DNA of 7,887 bases from Angelobacter sp036502105 (GTDB lineage: Bacteria > Acidobacteriota > Terriglobia > Terriglobales > Acidobacteriaceae). The DNA lies in the NCBI GenBank assembly GCA_036502105.1, contig DASXZE010000023.1, forward strand, positions 1 to 7,887, written 5' to 3'. A model generated the notes under the pieces. It saw nothing but the letters and a program-made list of their open reading frames with translations. It had not been told where the DNA came from and ran no database searches. A program made the translations under genes and the position numbers. This document shows, in pieces, positions 1 through 6,015 of this stretch. Within the stretch, counting starts at the first letter, position 1, and each line of letters opens with the position of its first letter.

Positions 1-25
1 TTATCATCTAGCAGAAGAAATCGTT

Positions 26-1495
26 ATGAGTATGAAACAGATTGCTGATTGGGCACTCAACGTAGTCACGCAGCGCGGTGGCTATGCTGACGTTCGTATT
101 GTTGACCATCGCCAGCGTTCCCTGGCCACCAAAAACGGCAAGGTCGGACACGCCGGCAGCGAGGAAACTCTGGGCATTGGCATTCGCGTGCTGGTGAATG
201 ACGCATGGGGCTTTGCCTCCACTGACAATCTCAGTCGCGAATCCGTGGAAAAAACCGCGGCGCAAGCCCTGGAGATAGCCAAGGCTTCAGCCAGCGTAAA
301 AGAAGAGCCGGTGCGTCTGGCGCCCGAACCGGCGGTAAAGATTGAGTGGACGTCGCCGTACAAGATCGATCCGTTCACCACTTCCATCGAGCAGAACTTT
401 GATCTGCTCACCCGCATTGACGCCGAACTCCTCGCCGTAAAAGGTGTGACGCTGGCGGAAAGCAGCATGCAGCTGGGCCGCTATGAGCAATGGTTTTACA
501 GCACTGACGGCGCGGACATACACCAGACGCGCATGATCACCGGCGCCGGATTTTCTGCGCTGGCCTTTCAGGGCACGGAGATCATGAAGCGTTCATATCC
601 CAACTCTTTTGGCGGCCAGCACCAGAACAAAGGTTATGAGCTCATTGACGAATTGAAGCTGCTGGAAAATGCCCGTCGCATCGGCGAAGAAGCCGTTGCG
701 TTGCACAAGGCTGAGCGTTGTCCGGAAGGGAAGATGAATCTGGTTCTGGATTCTTCGCAGCTTGGTTTGCAGATACATGAATCCATCGGCCATCCCATTG
801 AACTGGACCGCGTGCTCGGCATGGAAGCCAACTTTGCCGGCACATCATTTCTAACGCTCGAAAAATTGCGCAAGCTGCGCTACGGCAGTGACCTGGTCAA
901 CGTAGTGGCAGACGCCACCGAGCAGCACGGCCCTGGTCTGGGCACATTTGCCTACGATGACGAAGGTGTTCTGGCGCAATGCACGCCCATTATTACCAAC
1001 GGACTTTTTACCGGATACATTTCTTCCCGCGAGACAGCGCACACCATCGGCGAGAACCGGTCGAATGGAACCATGCGCGCTGAAGGCTGGAACCGTATTC
1101 CGCTGGTGCGCATGACCAACATCAGTATTCTTCCCGGAGAAAAGCCGCTCACCTTTGACCAGTTGATTGCCGGCACTGACGACGGCATTTTCATGCAGAC
1201 CAATCGCTCATGGTCGATTGACGACAAGCGCTACAACTTCCAGTTCGGCTGCGAAATTGGCTGGGAAATCAAAGGCGGAAAGCTGGGTCGCATGTTCAAG
1301 AATCCGTCTTATTCAGGAATCACCACCGAGTTCTGGAACTCCATGGACGCCATCTGCTCGCGCGATCAATGGACACTCTGGGGCACCCCCAACTGCGGTA
1401 AAGGCCAGCCCATGCAGACCATGGGGACGGGGCATGGTGCGTCGCCGGCACGGTTTAAGGATGTGAAGATTGGCACGGCGTATACGGGGAATTGA
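26..1495 (+). CDS. tldD: TldD family zinc metallopeptidase subunit
   Basis: This is the catalytic subunit of the TldD/TldE (PmbA) cytoplasmic protease, peptidase family U62. In E. coli the heterodimer cleaves unfolded peptides, matures microcin B17 and degrades CcdA. The 489-residue product has the zinc motif HESIGH at residues 251-256, followed by the acidic ELDR stretch typical of the family. Near the C-terminus C457 sits in NCGKGQP, matching the conserved Cys that provides the third zinc ligand. Residues 1-90 form the usual N-terminal TldD domain (GYADVRIVDHR, then a GIGIRVLVNDAWGFA segment), with no signal peptide. The length is normal. ATG 26 is chosen because the family N-terminus begins just after it; ATG 32 is an alternative. 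The frame stays open to the window edge and the Shine-Dalgarno is weak (GAAGAA), so an earlier start cannot be excluded. The tldE partner lies 197 bases downstream. Confidence 0.92.
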   Translation: MSMKQIADWALNVVTQRGGYADVRIVDHRQRSLATKNGKVGHAGSEETLGIGIRVLVNDAWGFASTDNLSRESVEKTAAQALEIAKASASVKEEPVRLAPEPAVKIEWTSPYKIDPFTTSIEQNFDLLTRIDAELLAVKGVTLAESSMQLGRYEQWFYSTDGADIHQTRMITGAGFSALAFQGTEIMKRSYPNSFGGQHQNKGYELIDELKLLENARRIGEEAVALHKAERCPEGKMNLVLDSSQLGLQIHESIGHPIELDRVLGMEANFAGTSFLTLEKLRKLRYGSDLVNVVADATEQHGPGLGTFAYDDEGVLAQCTPIITNGLFTGYISSRETAHTIGENRSNGTMRAEGWNRIPLVRMTNISILPGEKPLTFDQLIAGTDDGIFMQTNRSWSIDDKRYNFQFGCEIGWEIKGGKLGRMFKNPSYSGITTEFWNSMDAICSRDQWTLWGTPNCGKGQPMQTMGTGHGASPARFKDVKIGTAYTGN

Positions 1496-1505
1496 TTTTG
1501 TTTTT

Positions 1506-1649
1506 ATCCCGAGCGTTAGCGAGGGAACCCTATTGTGACGATTCAGCAAAAGGGTTGCGTGCAATGTTGAATCGGAGATTTTTGAGAAAAAATGAAAAGT
1601 GAACTTGCAAATACTCATGGCTATAGGGGTCCCTCGCTTTGCTCGGGAT
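1506..1649. repeat. Palindromic intergenic repeat between tldD and tldE
   Basis: Two long imperfect inverted arms, 1506-1533 and 1623-1649, flank about 90 bases. Each arm contains ATCCCGAGC, a 3-4 base spacer, GCGAGGGA and CCCTAT on the same strand after reverse-complementing, with one mismatch and one indel. Each arm is itself nearly palindromic (TCCCGAGC/GCGAGGGA). The centre holds a smaller hairpin: GATTCAGCA (1540-1548) against TGTTGAATC (1565-1573), enclosing TTGC-GT-GCAA. This nested layout is typical of REP/BIME-like or MITE-like elements. It may also affect the mRNA between the two genes. I recall similar cores as common intergenic elements in Acidobacteriota, but copy number cannot be judged here. 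Confidence 0.75.
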
Positions 1650-1692
1650 TTCAGAAAAAGCCAATTACTAACTGCCAATTGCTGGGGTCACC

Positions 1693-3072
1693 ATGCTAGA
1701 CCAAACCAAAGCAAACGAAATCTTTGATCGCATCAAAAAATACTCCACCAGCGACGAGATAGAAGTTATTTATTCCTCCACCAATCACGCGCTCACTCGT
1801 TTTGCCAACAACACCATTCATCAAAACGTTGCGGAGTTGAATGAAGTTGCCTCTATCCGTGTGGCCTTTGATGGCAAAACGGCTCGCGCCACCACCAACC
1901 GCTTTGACGATGAAAGCCTGAAGCGCGCCGTGGAATCCGCTGAGAGCATCGCCAAAGTGCAGGAGCCTGATCCGGACCTTTTATCCATGGCCGGCGCCAG
2001 TGAAGGCAAGGGCGCGGAAACTCCGTCGCGCTGGTTTGATCAGACGGCCTCCATTACTCCTGCAGAACGCGCTGAAGGCGTGGGCAAGATTGTTGCCGCC
2101 GCCAAAAAAAACAAGCTGGTCACGGCCGGAATTTATTCCAGCACGCAGAGCGCAGAGAGCATTGTAAATTCCAAAGGCCTCAGCGCGTTTCATCGCCAGA
2201 CCTCGGCTGAGGTTTCCATCACCATGCTGGCAGATACCTCTTCCGGATGGCAGAAAGCCAACTCGCCCGACGTCAGAAATATTGATCCCATCCGGCTGGG
2301 TGAAATTGCTGCGCAAAAAGCGCGTGATTCACAAAATCCTAAAGAGCTTCCTCCGGGAAAATACACCGTTATTCTTGAACCAGCAGCTGTGTTGGATTGC
2401 GTCGGCTTCATGTTCGCCGACTTCAGCGGCCTGGCTATTCTTGACCAGCGATCATTCCTCAACAATCGCATCGGTACAAAATTGTTTGGTGAAAATATTT
2501 CCGTTGTCGATGATGTCACTCATCCGCTCCAGTCCAACGCCGGGTTTGATGGTGAGGGCGTGGCGCGTCGCCGCGTGAATCTTGTAGATAAAGGTGTGAT
2601 TCGCAGCATGGTCTATGCGCGCGGCACCGCGGAGAAGATGCGCAAGTCTGAATACAAAGATAAGGTAGGAGAAATTCAATCCACCGGCCACGGCTACCCG
2701 TTGCCCAATGAGGTGGGTGAAGGGCCATCCAATATTGTTTTTCTCACGCCCGGCGGCGAGCAGACCGTTGACCAGATGATCGCCGGCACGGAGCGCGGGA
2801 TTCTGATCACGCGGGTGTGGTATATCCGCGAAGTGGATCCATATGAAAAGATCCTCACTGGCATGACGCGTGACGGCACATTTCTGGTGGAAGACGGCAA
2901 GGTGAAACATGGCCTGCTGAATTTCCGCTTCAACCAGAGCCTGATTGAGATGCTCAATAATGTTGAAGCCATGGGCCAGCCCGTACGTGCCAGCGGTGAA
3001 GAGGCGTTTGATATGGTCGTGCCGGCCATGAAAATTCGCGGTTTTAACTTCACTGAAGTAACCAAGTTCTGA
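1693..3072 (+). CDS. pmbA: TldE/PmbA family protein, non-catalytic partner of TldD
   Basis: This 459-residue protein has the TldD/PmbA fold along its whole length and is the likely second subunit of the heterodimer with the upstream TldD. It lacks HExxxH: the matching segment reads LDCVGFMFADFSG (about residues 234-246), as expected for TldE, which does not bind the catalytic zinc. Family landmarks include GFDGEGVARRRVNLVDKG, STGHGYPLP and, towards the C-terminus, TERGILITRVWYIREVDP and GLLNFRFNQSL. There is no signal peptide or membrane segment, so it should be cytoplasmic. The start ATG 1693 follows a G-rich stretch (TGGGG, about 6 bases upstream) that can serve as a modest ribosome site. 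Length is normal for the family. The 197-base gap to tldD contains the palindromic repeat, so the pair may be cotranscribed or this gene may have its own promoter. No clear promoter was seen. Confidence 0.9.
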   Translation: MLDQTKANEIFDRIKKYSTSDEIEVIYSSTNHALTRFANNTIHQNVAELNEVASIRVAFDGKTARATTNRFDDESLKRAVESAESIAKVQEPDPDLLSMAGASEGKGAETPSRWFDQTASITPAERAEGVGKIVAAAKKNKLVTAGIYSSTQSAESIVNSKGLSAFHRQTSAEVSITMLADTSSGWQKANSPDVRNIDPIRLGEIAAQKARDSQNPKELPPGKYTVILEPAAVLDCVGFMFADFSGLAILDQRSFLNNRIGTKLFGENISVVDDVTHPLQSNAGFDGEGVARRRVNLVDKGVIRSMVYARGTAEKMRKSEYKDKVGEIQSTGHGYPLPNEVGEGPSNIVFLTPGGEQTVDQMIAGTERGILITRVWYIREVDPYEKILTGMTRDGTFLVEDGKVKHGLLNFRFNQSLIEMLNNVEAMGQPVRASGEEAFDMVVPAMKIRGFNFTEVTKF

Positions 3073-3184
3073 GCTGGTTTTCGGCCATTTACTCCGGCGC
3101 ATGTCCTTTTGGTGTGCCGCGAATACCAAAGTAATCTTGGGACGCTGCTGCAGCGGGTGTACTCTCGCAGTTAGAGGTGCAGGG

Positions 3185-3571
3185 GTGAACGAAGCCAAAA
3201 TACTTATCGCAGGCTCAGGTCCGGCGGACACACGAAGTTCAGTACGTTTTCCGCTCAGACTTCCCATTACCGTACGCACGGCAGACGCGCACGAATACTT
3301 TGCGGAGACCGAAGATATCTCCGCGGGCGGCGTCCTGTTCCACACCAAAAGCGTGCTCGACGTGGGCACCGTGATCCGCTTCCGCATTGTGCTCCCAGCT
3401 TCCGTACTGGGGACAGACACTGATGTCCAGGTAAATTGCACCGGCCGCGTGGTGCGCTCACTGGATGAGAAAAACCTGAAAGATGAAAACGGCCACAAGA
3501 CAGTAGCCGCAGTCATTGACGAATATTGCTTCGAGCGCATCCTCACCAACAGCATGGCGACCAGCTGCTAA
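3185..3571 (+). CDS. PilZ domain protein, likely cyclic-di-GMP receptor
   Basis: This small single-domain protein has both PilZ ligand motifs. Counting from the GTG start, RSSVR (residues 17-21) is the RxxxR motif and DISAGG (44-49) is the D/NxSxxG motif. A beta-barrel-like sequence with a conserved-looking GRVVR strand follows. PilZ domains bind cyclic di-GMP and act in motility, secretion or exopolysaccharide control; the output of this one is unknown. I chose GTG 3185 (128 residues) because AGAGG at 3173-3177 lies 7 bases upstream and the domain begins soon after. The longer reading from ATG 3101 adds a Cys-rich 28-residue stretch unlike PilZ proteins and has no clear ribosome site. The gene starts 112 bases after tldE and is followed by terminator-like hairpins, so it could be the last gene of that unit. 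Confidence 0.8.
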   Translation: MNEAKILIAGSGPADTRSSVRFPLRLPITVRTADAHEYFAETEDISAGGVLFHTKSVLDVGTVIRFRIVLPASVLGTDTDVQVNCTGRVVRSLDEKNLKDENGHKTVAAVIDEYCFERILTNSMATSC

Positions 3572-3623
3572 CGTAAATTCTGTTCGGCGTTCACGCTCGG
3601 TCAGAATTGAGCGCTCATGCCTG

Positions 3624-3664
3624 ATTCGCATTCATGCCTGAAATGCGGCTAAACGAATGCGAAT
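3624..3664. repeat. Perfect 10-bp inverted repeat
   Basis: ATTCGCATTC (3624-3633) is the exact reverse complement of GAATGCGAAT (3655-3664), with a 21-base loop. It directly abuts the next hairpin (3665-3680). It could be an mRNA 3' structure of the PilZ gene or part of a small repeat element. Its function is unknown. Confidence 0.55.
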
Positions 3665-3690
3665 GGCAACTGGCGTTGCCGTGATTTTTA
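3665..3690 (+). terminator. Possible terminator after the PilZ gene
   Basis: GGCAAC (3665-3670), loop TGGC, then GTTGCC (3675-3680) make a perfect 6-bp stem. It is followed by GTGATTTTTATATTT, a T-rich but interrupted tail. The stem is short and the T-tract starts 4 bases late, so this is weaker than the next hairpin. Confidence 0.4.
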
Positions 3691-3728
3691 TATTTCGTGA
3701 ATTTTTTATTGATAGATTGAATACGATG

Positions 3729-3755
3729 AAGGCGGCCATGAGGCCGCTTTTGTTA
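3729..3755 (+). terminator. Rho-independent terminator
   Basis: AAGGCGGCC (3729-3737), loop ATGA, GGCCGCTTT (3742-3750) form a 9-bp stem with one G-T wobble, running into TTTTGTTATTTT. This is a standard GC-rich stem plus T-tract. It would end transcription from the PilZ gene and insulate the tRNA unit. A run of A on the left flank would let it work weakly in the other direction. Confidence 0.72.
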
Positions 3756-3905
3756 TTTTGCAGCAGCCACTGCTGTGAAGATGCCGCCCAGGTCTTTCCC
3801 GCCGAGTGATGATCCACCAGTTCACGCTCCGTACAGCGCCCGCTGTGTTGCTGCGATTTTGCAAGGTGATTGGCGCTCATGCAAAACGAGTTCTTCATCT
3901 ATCTG

Positions 3906-3911
3906 TATAAT
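3906..3911 (+). promoter_or_regulatory. Probable -10 box of the tRNA-Ser promoter
   Basis: A perfect TATAAT lies 21 bases before the first base of tRNA-Ser, the expected place for a tRNA promoter with a short 5' leader. No good -35 hexamer is seen at 16-18 bases (the sequence there is near AAAACG), so the call rests on the -10 match and position. Confidence 0.5.
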
Positions 3912-3932
3912 GTCCTTGTCCCGACCTGCGCC

Positions 3933-4022
3933 GGAGAGATGGCCGAGTGGCTGAAGGCGCACGCTTGGAAAGCGTGTTTAGGGGAAACTCTAACGTGGGT
4001 TCGAATCCCACTCTCTCCGCCA
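3933..4022 (+). tRNA. tRNA-Ser, anticodon GGA
   Basis: A complete cloverleaf can be folded by eye. The acceptor stem is GGAGAGA (3933-3939) with TCTCTCC (4012-4018), discriminator G4019 and encoded CCA 4020-4022. The anticodon stem is CACGC/GCGTG (3960-3964/3972-3976), with loop TTGGAAA and anticodon GGA at 3967-3969, reading UCC and UCU. A long variable arm with a TTAG/CTAA stem (3978-3993) marks it as class II. The T stem is GTGGG/CCCAC around TTCGAAT (3995-4011). It would load serine via SerRS. tRNA 3' ends are common integration sites, and accessory-looking genes begin downstream. Confidence 0.96.
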
Positions 4023-4035
4023 TTCAGTCTGCAGC

Positions 4036-4054
4036 TCAGAGAATTTTTCTCTGA
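4036..4054. repeat. Perfect hairpin just after tRNA-Ser
   Basis: TCAGAGAA (4036-4043), loop TTT, TTCTCTGA (4047-4054) form an exact 8-bp stem 14 bases after the tRNA CCA. It may help 3' processing of the tRNA transcript or bind a regulator. Its core CAGAGAA/TTCTCTG recurs at 4123-4156. Confidence 0.6.
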
Positions 4055-4067
4055 TGCGTAGCGAATT

Positions 4068-4090
4068 GCCCGCATTCCGGGCCTTTTCTT
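4068..4090 (+). terminator. Terminator of the tRNA-Ser transcript
   Basis: GCCCG (4068-4072), loop CATTC, CGGGC (4078-4082), then CTTTTCTTG. The stem is short but GC-only, with a T-rich tail. It is placed as expected for ending the tRNA unit. Confidence 0.55.
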
Positions 4091-4110
4091 GCTTCCCTAA
4101 AATCAAATGA

Positions 4111-4158
4111 GCCCCGGAGTAGCAGAGAAACCTGGGTTTCGGGGCGTTTTTCTCTGCT
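4111..4158 (+). terminator. Second terminator-like hairpin with competing stems
   Basis: GCCCCG (4111-4116) pairs with CGGGGC (4140-4145), enclosing a small AAAC/GTTT hairpin, and is followed by GTTTTT (4146-4151). A second, mutually exclusive stem exists: AGCAGAGAAA (4121-4130) is the exact reverse complement of TTTCTCTGCT (4149-4158), and it would consume the T-tract. The layout resembles a terminator/antiterminator switch in the leader of the downstream genes, but it may simply be a back-up terminator. Confidence 0.5.
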
Positions 4159-4205
4159 CTGCGAATCGGCAGTCCACTTTTTCAACCGCGAAAACGATGC
4201 TGAAT

Positions 4206-4227
4206 CGAACTGTTAGCGAACAGTTCG
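4206..4227. repeat. Perfect 9-bp stem-loop
   Basis: CGAACTGTT (4206-4214), loop AGCG, AACAGTTCG (4219-4227). It is an exact inverted repeat in the leader of the accessory cluster. It could be an operator or an RNA structure, and has no T-tract. Confidence 0.6.
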
Positions 4228-4235
4228 TCCAGCTC

Positions 4236-4250
4236 GAGTCTATTAGACTC
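4236..4250. repeat. Perfect 6-bp stem-loop
   Basis: GAGTCT (4236-4241), loop ATT, AGACTC (4245-4250), only 8 bases after the previous hairpin. The two together suggest a structured leader or small RNA rather than chance, though this cannot be proved by eye. Confidence 0.5.
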
Positions 4251-4439
4251 ACTTCCGGAGTGACCAACCAAGAGGACGCAACATAGAAACAGGTCAGGCA
4301 AATTTAGAGCGAAACTAAAAACTTCGAAGTTCGGGTACGGAAAAAAAGGACCATATTCAGGGCATTTAAACTTTGTCGGCCCTCTAGCGGCCTCCTCGAT
4401 TTGCTCCCTTTTGTAGGCATTCCTAGGGGCTAACTTTCA

Positions 4440-5279
4440 TTGACAATCCAGCAACTTAGAAGCAGAATCTTGCACACGATGCCCCTACCCGTTAGATCCT
4501 TTCGGCCAGAAGATGCCGAACTCGCCAAAAAATTAGAAGAGCTTACTGGGTTGCAATCGCAGCTTGCAGACTTGGAGCTCCAACTGTTCAATTTACGTCT
4601 GGAATTGAGCGAGTTTGAAAGCGTCTATTGTGCAAAGGTCGGACCAGTCTATGCACAACTGGACGAATTGGATGCTTTGATTGCTGAATGCATTGCTCAA
4701 AAGCAACCCAACGATTCCAAGGCTGCCGAAGCTGCGAGCACTGCTAGGAGACAGGCAGACGAGTCACGTAAGGCAGCAACAGATGCTTTGGCAGTACCCG
4801 TCCAACCTAAGCGCTCGGACAGCCTCCGAGACCTGTATAAGACCGCAGCAAAACGGCTGCACCCGGACTTGGCACGTGATCCGGCAGATCGGAAAGTTCG
4901 CGAGCGCCTTATGACCGAAGCCAACCTTGCTTACACCAGAGGTGATGAAGCGGCGCTTCGGGCGATTTTGGATGAATATGACAGCAGCCCGGATACCGTC
5001 CTCGGCACTGACGTAGCAGCTGAGCTTGTGAGGGCTATCCGCCGGATTAGCCTGGCGCGAAAACGCATCCAGGTGATTGATACGGAGATTGCGTGGCTAA
5101 AGGCGTCAGAACTTTTCACGCTGAGAAAGTTAGTCGAGGAAGGAAAACAAAGCGGAGTCTGTGATTCCCCGGGGGAAACGATGATCATTGCACATGATGT
5201 AGAAGGAAAAGTTACGGTTGTGTTGAAACGTTTCTTAGATCCGACGATTGATAAGGTACAAATCTATGATGTCAGATGA
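4440..5279 (+). CDS. Coiled-coil protein with C-proximal J domain
   Basis: The product is 279 residues from TTG 4440. Residues about 25-85 are heptad-rich and should form a coiled coil (KKLEELTGLQSQLADLELQL onwards), then an Ala-rich linker runs to about 120. Residues about 126-180 are a J domain with an intact HPD at 141-143 in KRLHPDLARDP, and a third helix ending ALRAILDEY. The tail (190-279) is helical, ending in a beta-like segment. J domains stimulate Hsp70 ATPase through HPD, so this is probably a specialised co-chaperone, but no Hsp70 gene lies in the window. It lacks the G/F and zinc-finger regions of DnaJ. The start is uncertain: TTG 4440 has AGGGG 10 bases upstream, while ATG 4479 (residue 14) lacks a good ribosome site. 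It is first of four co-directional genes and overlaps the next by 14 bases, implying cotranscription. Confidence 0.82.
   Translation: MTIQQLRSRILHTMPLPVRSFRPEDAELAKKLEELTGLQSQLADLELQLFNLRLELSEFESVYCAKVGPVYAQLDELDALIAECIAQKQPNDSKAAEAASTARRQADESRKAATDALAVPVQPKRSDSLRDLYKTAAKRLHPDLARDPADRKVRERLMTEANLAYTRGDEAALRAILDEYDSSPDTVLGTDVAAELVRAIRRISLARKRIQVIDTEIAWLKASELFTLRKLVEEGKQSGVCDSPGETMIIAHDVEGKVTVVLKRFLDPTIDKVQIYDVR
5253..5256 (+). promoter_or_regulatory. Ribosome binding site that fixes the start of the orphan gene
   Basis: AAGG (within ATAAGGT) lies 9 bases before ATG 5266 and inside the end of the J-domain gene. It supports ATG 5266 over TTG 5248, which lies upstream of the site, and over ATG 5269, which is 12 bases away. 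Confidence 0.5.
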
Positions 5280-5940
5280 AGAAAAACCAAAAACGTCCCT
5301 TATTCTACATACACCAGCGCAGCTTAGTGTCCGAGCGTCGTTGGTAACGCGTGGTCTTCAGGACATTTTCGAGAACGACAGTTTTGATATGTATTCTTGG
5401 CTGGATTGCCTTCCTCCGGGCAGTACGCTCCTGTCTCTGAGTTTCCAGGATGGGTCAGAACTACCTAATGACGATCGTGATACCGGCTTGTGGAGTAAAC
5501 GCTCGTCAGAAATGTCGATCGACGAAACGCTACGCTCATTCATGGAGGAACGATCTACCGGGTTTTTAAATCTGAACTTATTCGAGAAGGACATGCACAC
5601 GATCGCATATTCTTACAGGGGATATATCGAAGTTGAAGGGGTCCACCCATTTGAGCGGGCAGTACATCTTGTTGGTGTAGATGAGAAAGAGATCCTGATG
5701 TGCGCTGTGGGGATTCTTGTGCGGCGATTGCTTGTCGGACAGCGCTCGATATGTATCTATTGCGATGGTGATACTCTCCTTAGATTCTTGGCCGACGATT
5801 TGAAAAGTGTCGAGGACTTGATCGCACAGGTGAATTCCATGTTGCGCGTGACTATTGTGAAAATAAGGAAGCTGGACGGAACAATCGTAAAGCTCCGCTC
5901 GGGACTGCGGCTTGAACTCAGCGAATATCATCGACGCTAA
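5266..5940 (+). CDS. Unrecognised protein with a shared LVTRGLQDI motif
   Basis: I do not recognise this 224-residue protein. It is soluble-looking, with no signal peptide or membrane segment. It begins with an acidic/polar stretch (MMSDEEKPK), then SLVTRGLQDI at residues 25-34, a motif also found near the start of the TPR protein downstream. The middle has alternating strands and helices (LFEKDMHTIAYSYRGYIEVEG), then a hydrophobic helix, VGILVRRLLVG, and near the C-terminus a charged region VKIRKLDGTIVKLRSG. Nothing catalytic stands out. The start is ATG 5266, backed by AAGG 9 bases upstream; TTG 5248 would add six residues. It overlaps the J-domain gene by 14 bases, so the two are probably translationally coupled and act together. 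It may be an adaptor or effector of the J-protein module; that is inference from context only. Confidence 0.75.
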   Translation: MMSDEEKPKTSLILHTPAQLSVRASLVTRGLQDIFENDSFDMYSWLDCLPPGSTLLSLSFQDGSELPNDDRDTGLWSKRSSEMSIDETLRSFMEERSTGFLNLNLFEKDMHTIAYSYRGYIEVEGVHPFERAVHLVGVDEKEILMCAVGILVRRLLVGQRSICIYCDGDTLLRFLADDLKSVEDLIAQVNSMLRVTIVKIRKLDGTIVKLRSGLRLELSEYHRR

Positions 5941-6015
5941 AGAGGCATGACTAAAAGAAGCAAAGAAGGACAACTGGACGCGACGTAAATGAACACCGCG
6001 AGATGAGCCGCTAAG

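Larger units (their letters stand above)
3572..3900. other. Gene-free spacer between the PilZ gene and tRNA-Ser
   Basis: About 330 bases with no supported gene. It holds an inverted repeat (3624-3664), two terminator-like hairpins (3665-3690 and 3729-3755) and short direct repeats. TCATGCCTGA occurs at 3615-3624 and 3632-3641. A 14-15 base near-copy (ATTGAGCGCTCATGC at 3606-3620, ATTGGCGCTCATGC at 3869-3882) brackets most of the spacer. An open frame on the minus strand (3898-3632) runs through the terminators and shows no recognisable family, so I did not call it. Confidence 0.5.
4159..4439. other. Gene-free leader upstream of the J-domain gene
   Basis: About 280 bases with no supported gene on either strand. 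It contains two perfect hairpins (4206-4227 and 4236-4250), a 10-bp palindrome ACTTCGAAGT (4321-4330) and an A-run at 4341-4347. No convincing promoter hexamers were found. AGGGG at 4425-4429 may be the ribosome site for the TTG start at 4440. Confidence 0.5.

Noticed and set aside
3101..3184. Longer PilZ protein starting at ATG 3101
   Set aside because: The added 28 residues are Cys-rich and unlike PilZ N-termini. GTG 3185 has AGAGG at good spacing.
2452..3555. Long minus-strand open frame (367 codons) antisense to the tldE end and the PilZ gene
   Set aside because: It lies opposite two genes with clear family motifs, and its translation is Ser/Arg/Thr-rich with no recognisable domain. It is a shadow frame.
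3632..3898. Minus-strand 88-codon frame in the spacer before tRNA-Ser
   Set aside because: It crosses two terminator-like hairpins, resembles no family and has no supporting context. A decayed gene cannot be ruled out.
3870..4061. Plus-strand 63-codon frame across the tRNA
   Set aside because: It translates straight through the tRNA-Ser gene and has no ribosome site.
5947..5988. Thirteen-codon frame between the orphan and TPR genes
   Set aside because: It has no properly spaced ribosome site and is too short to support without comparison.
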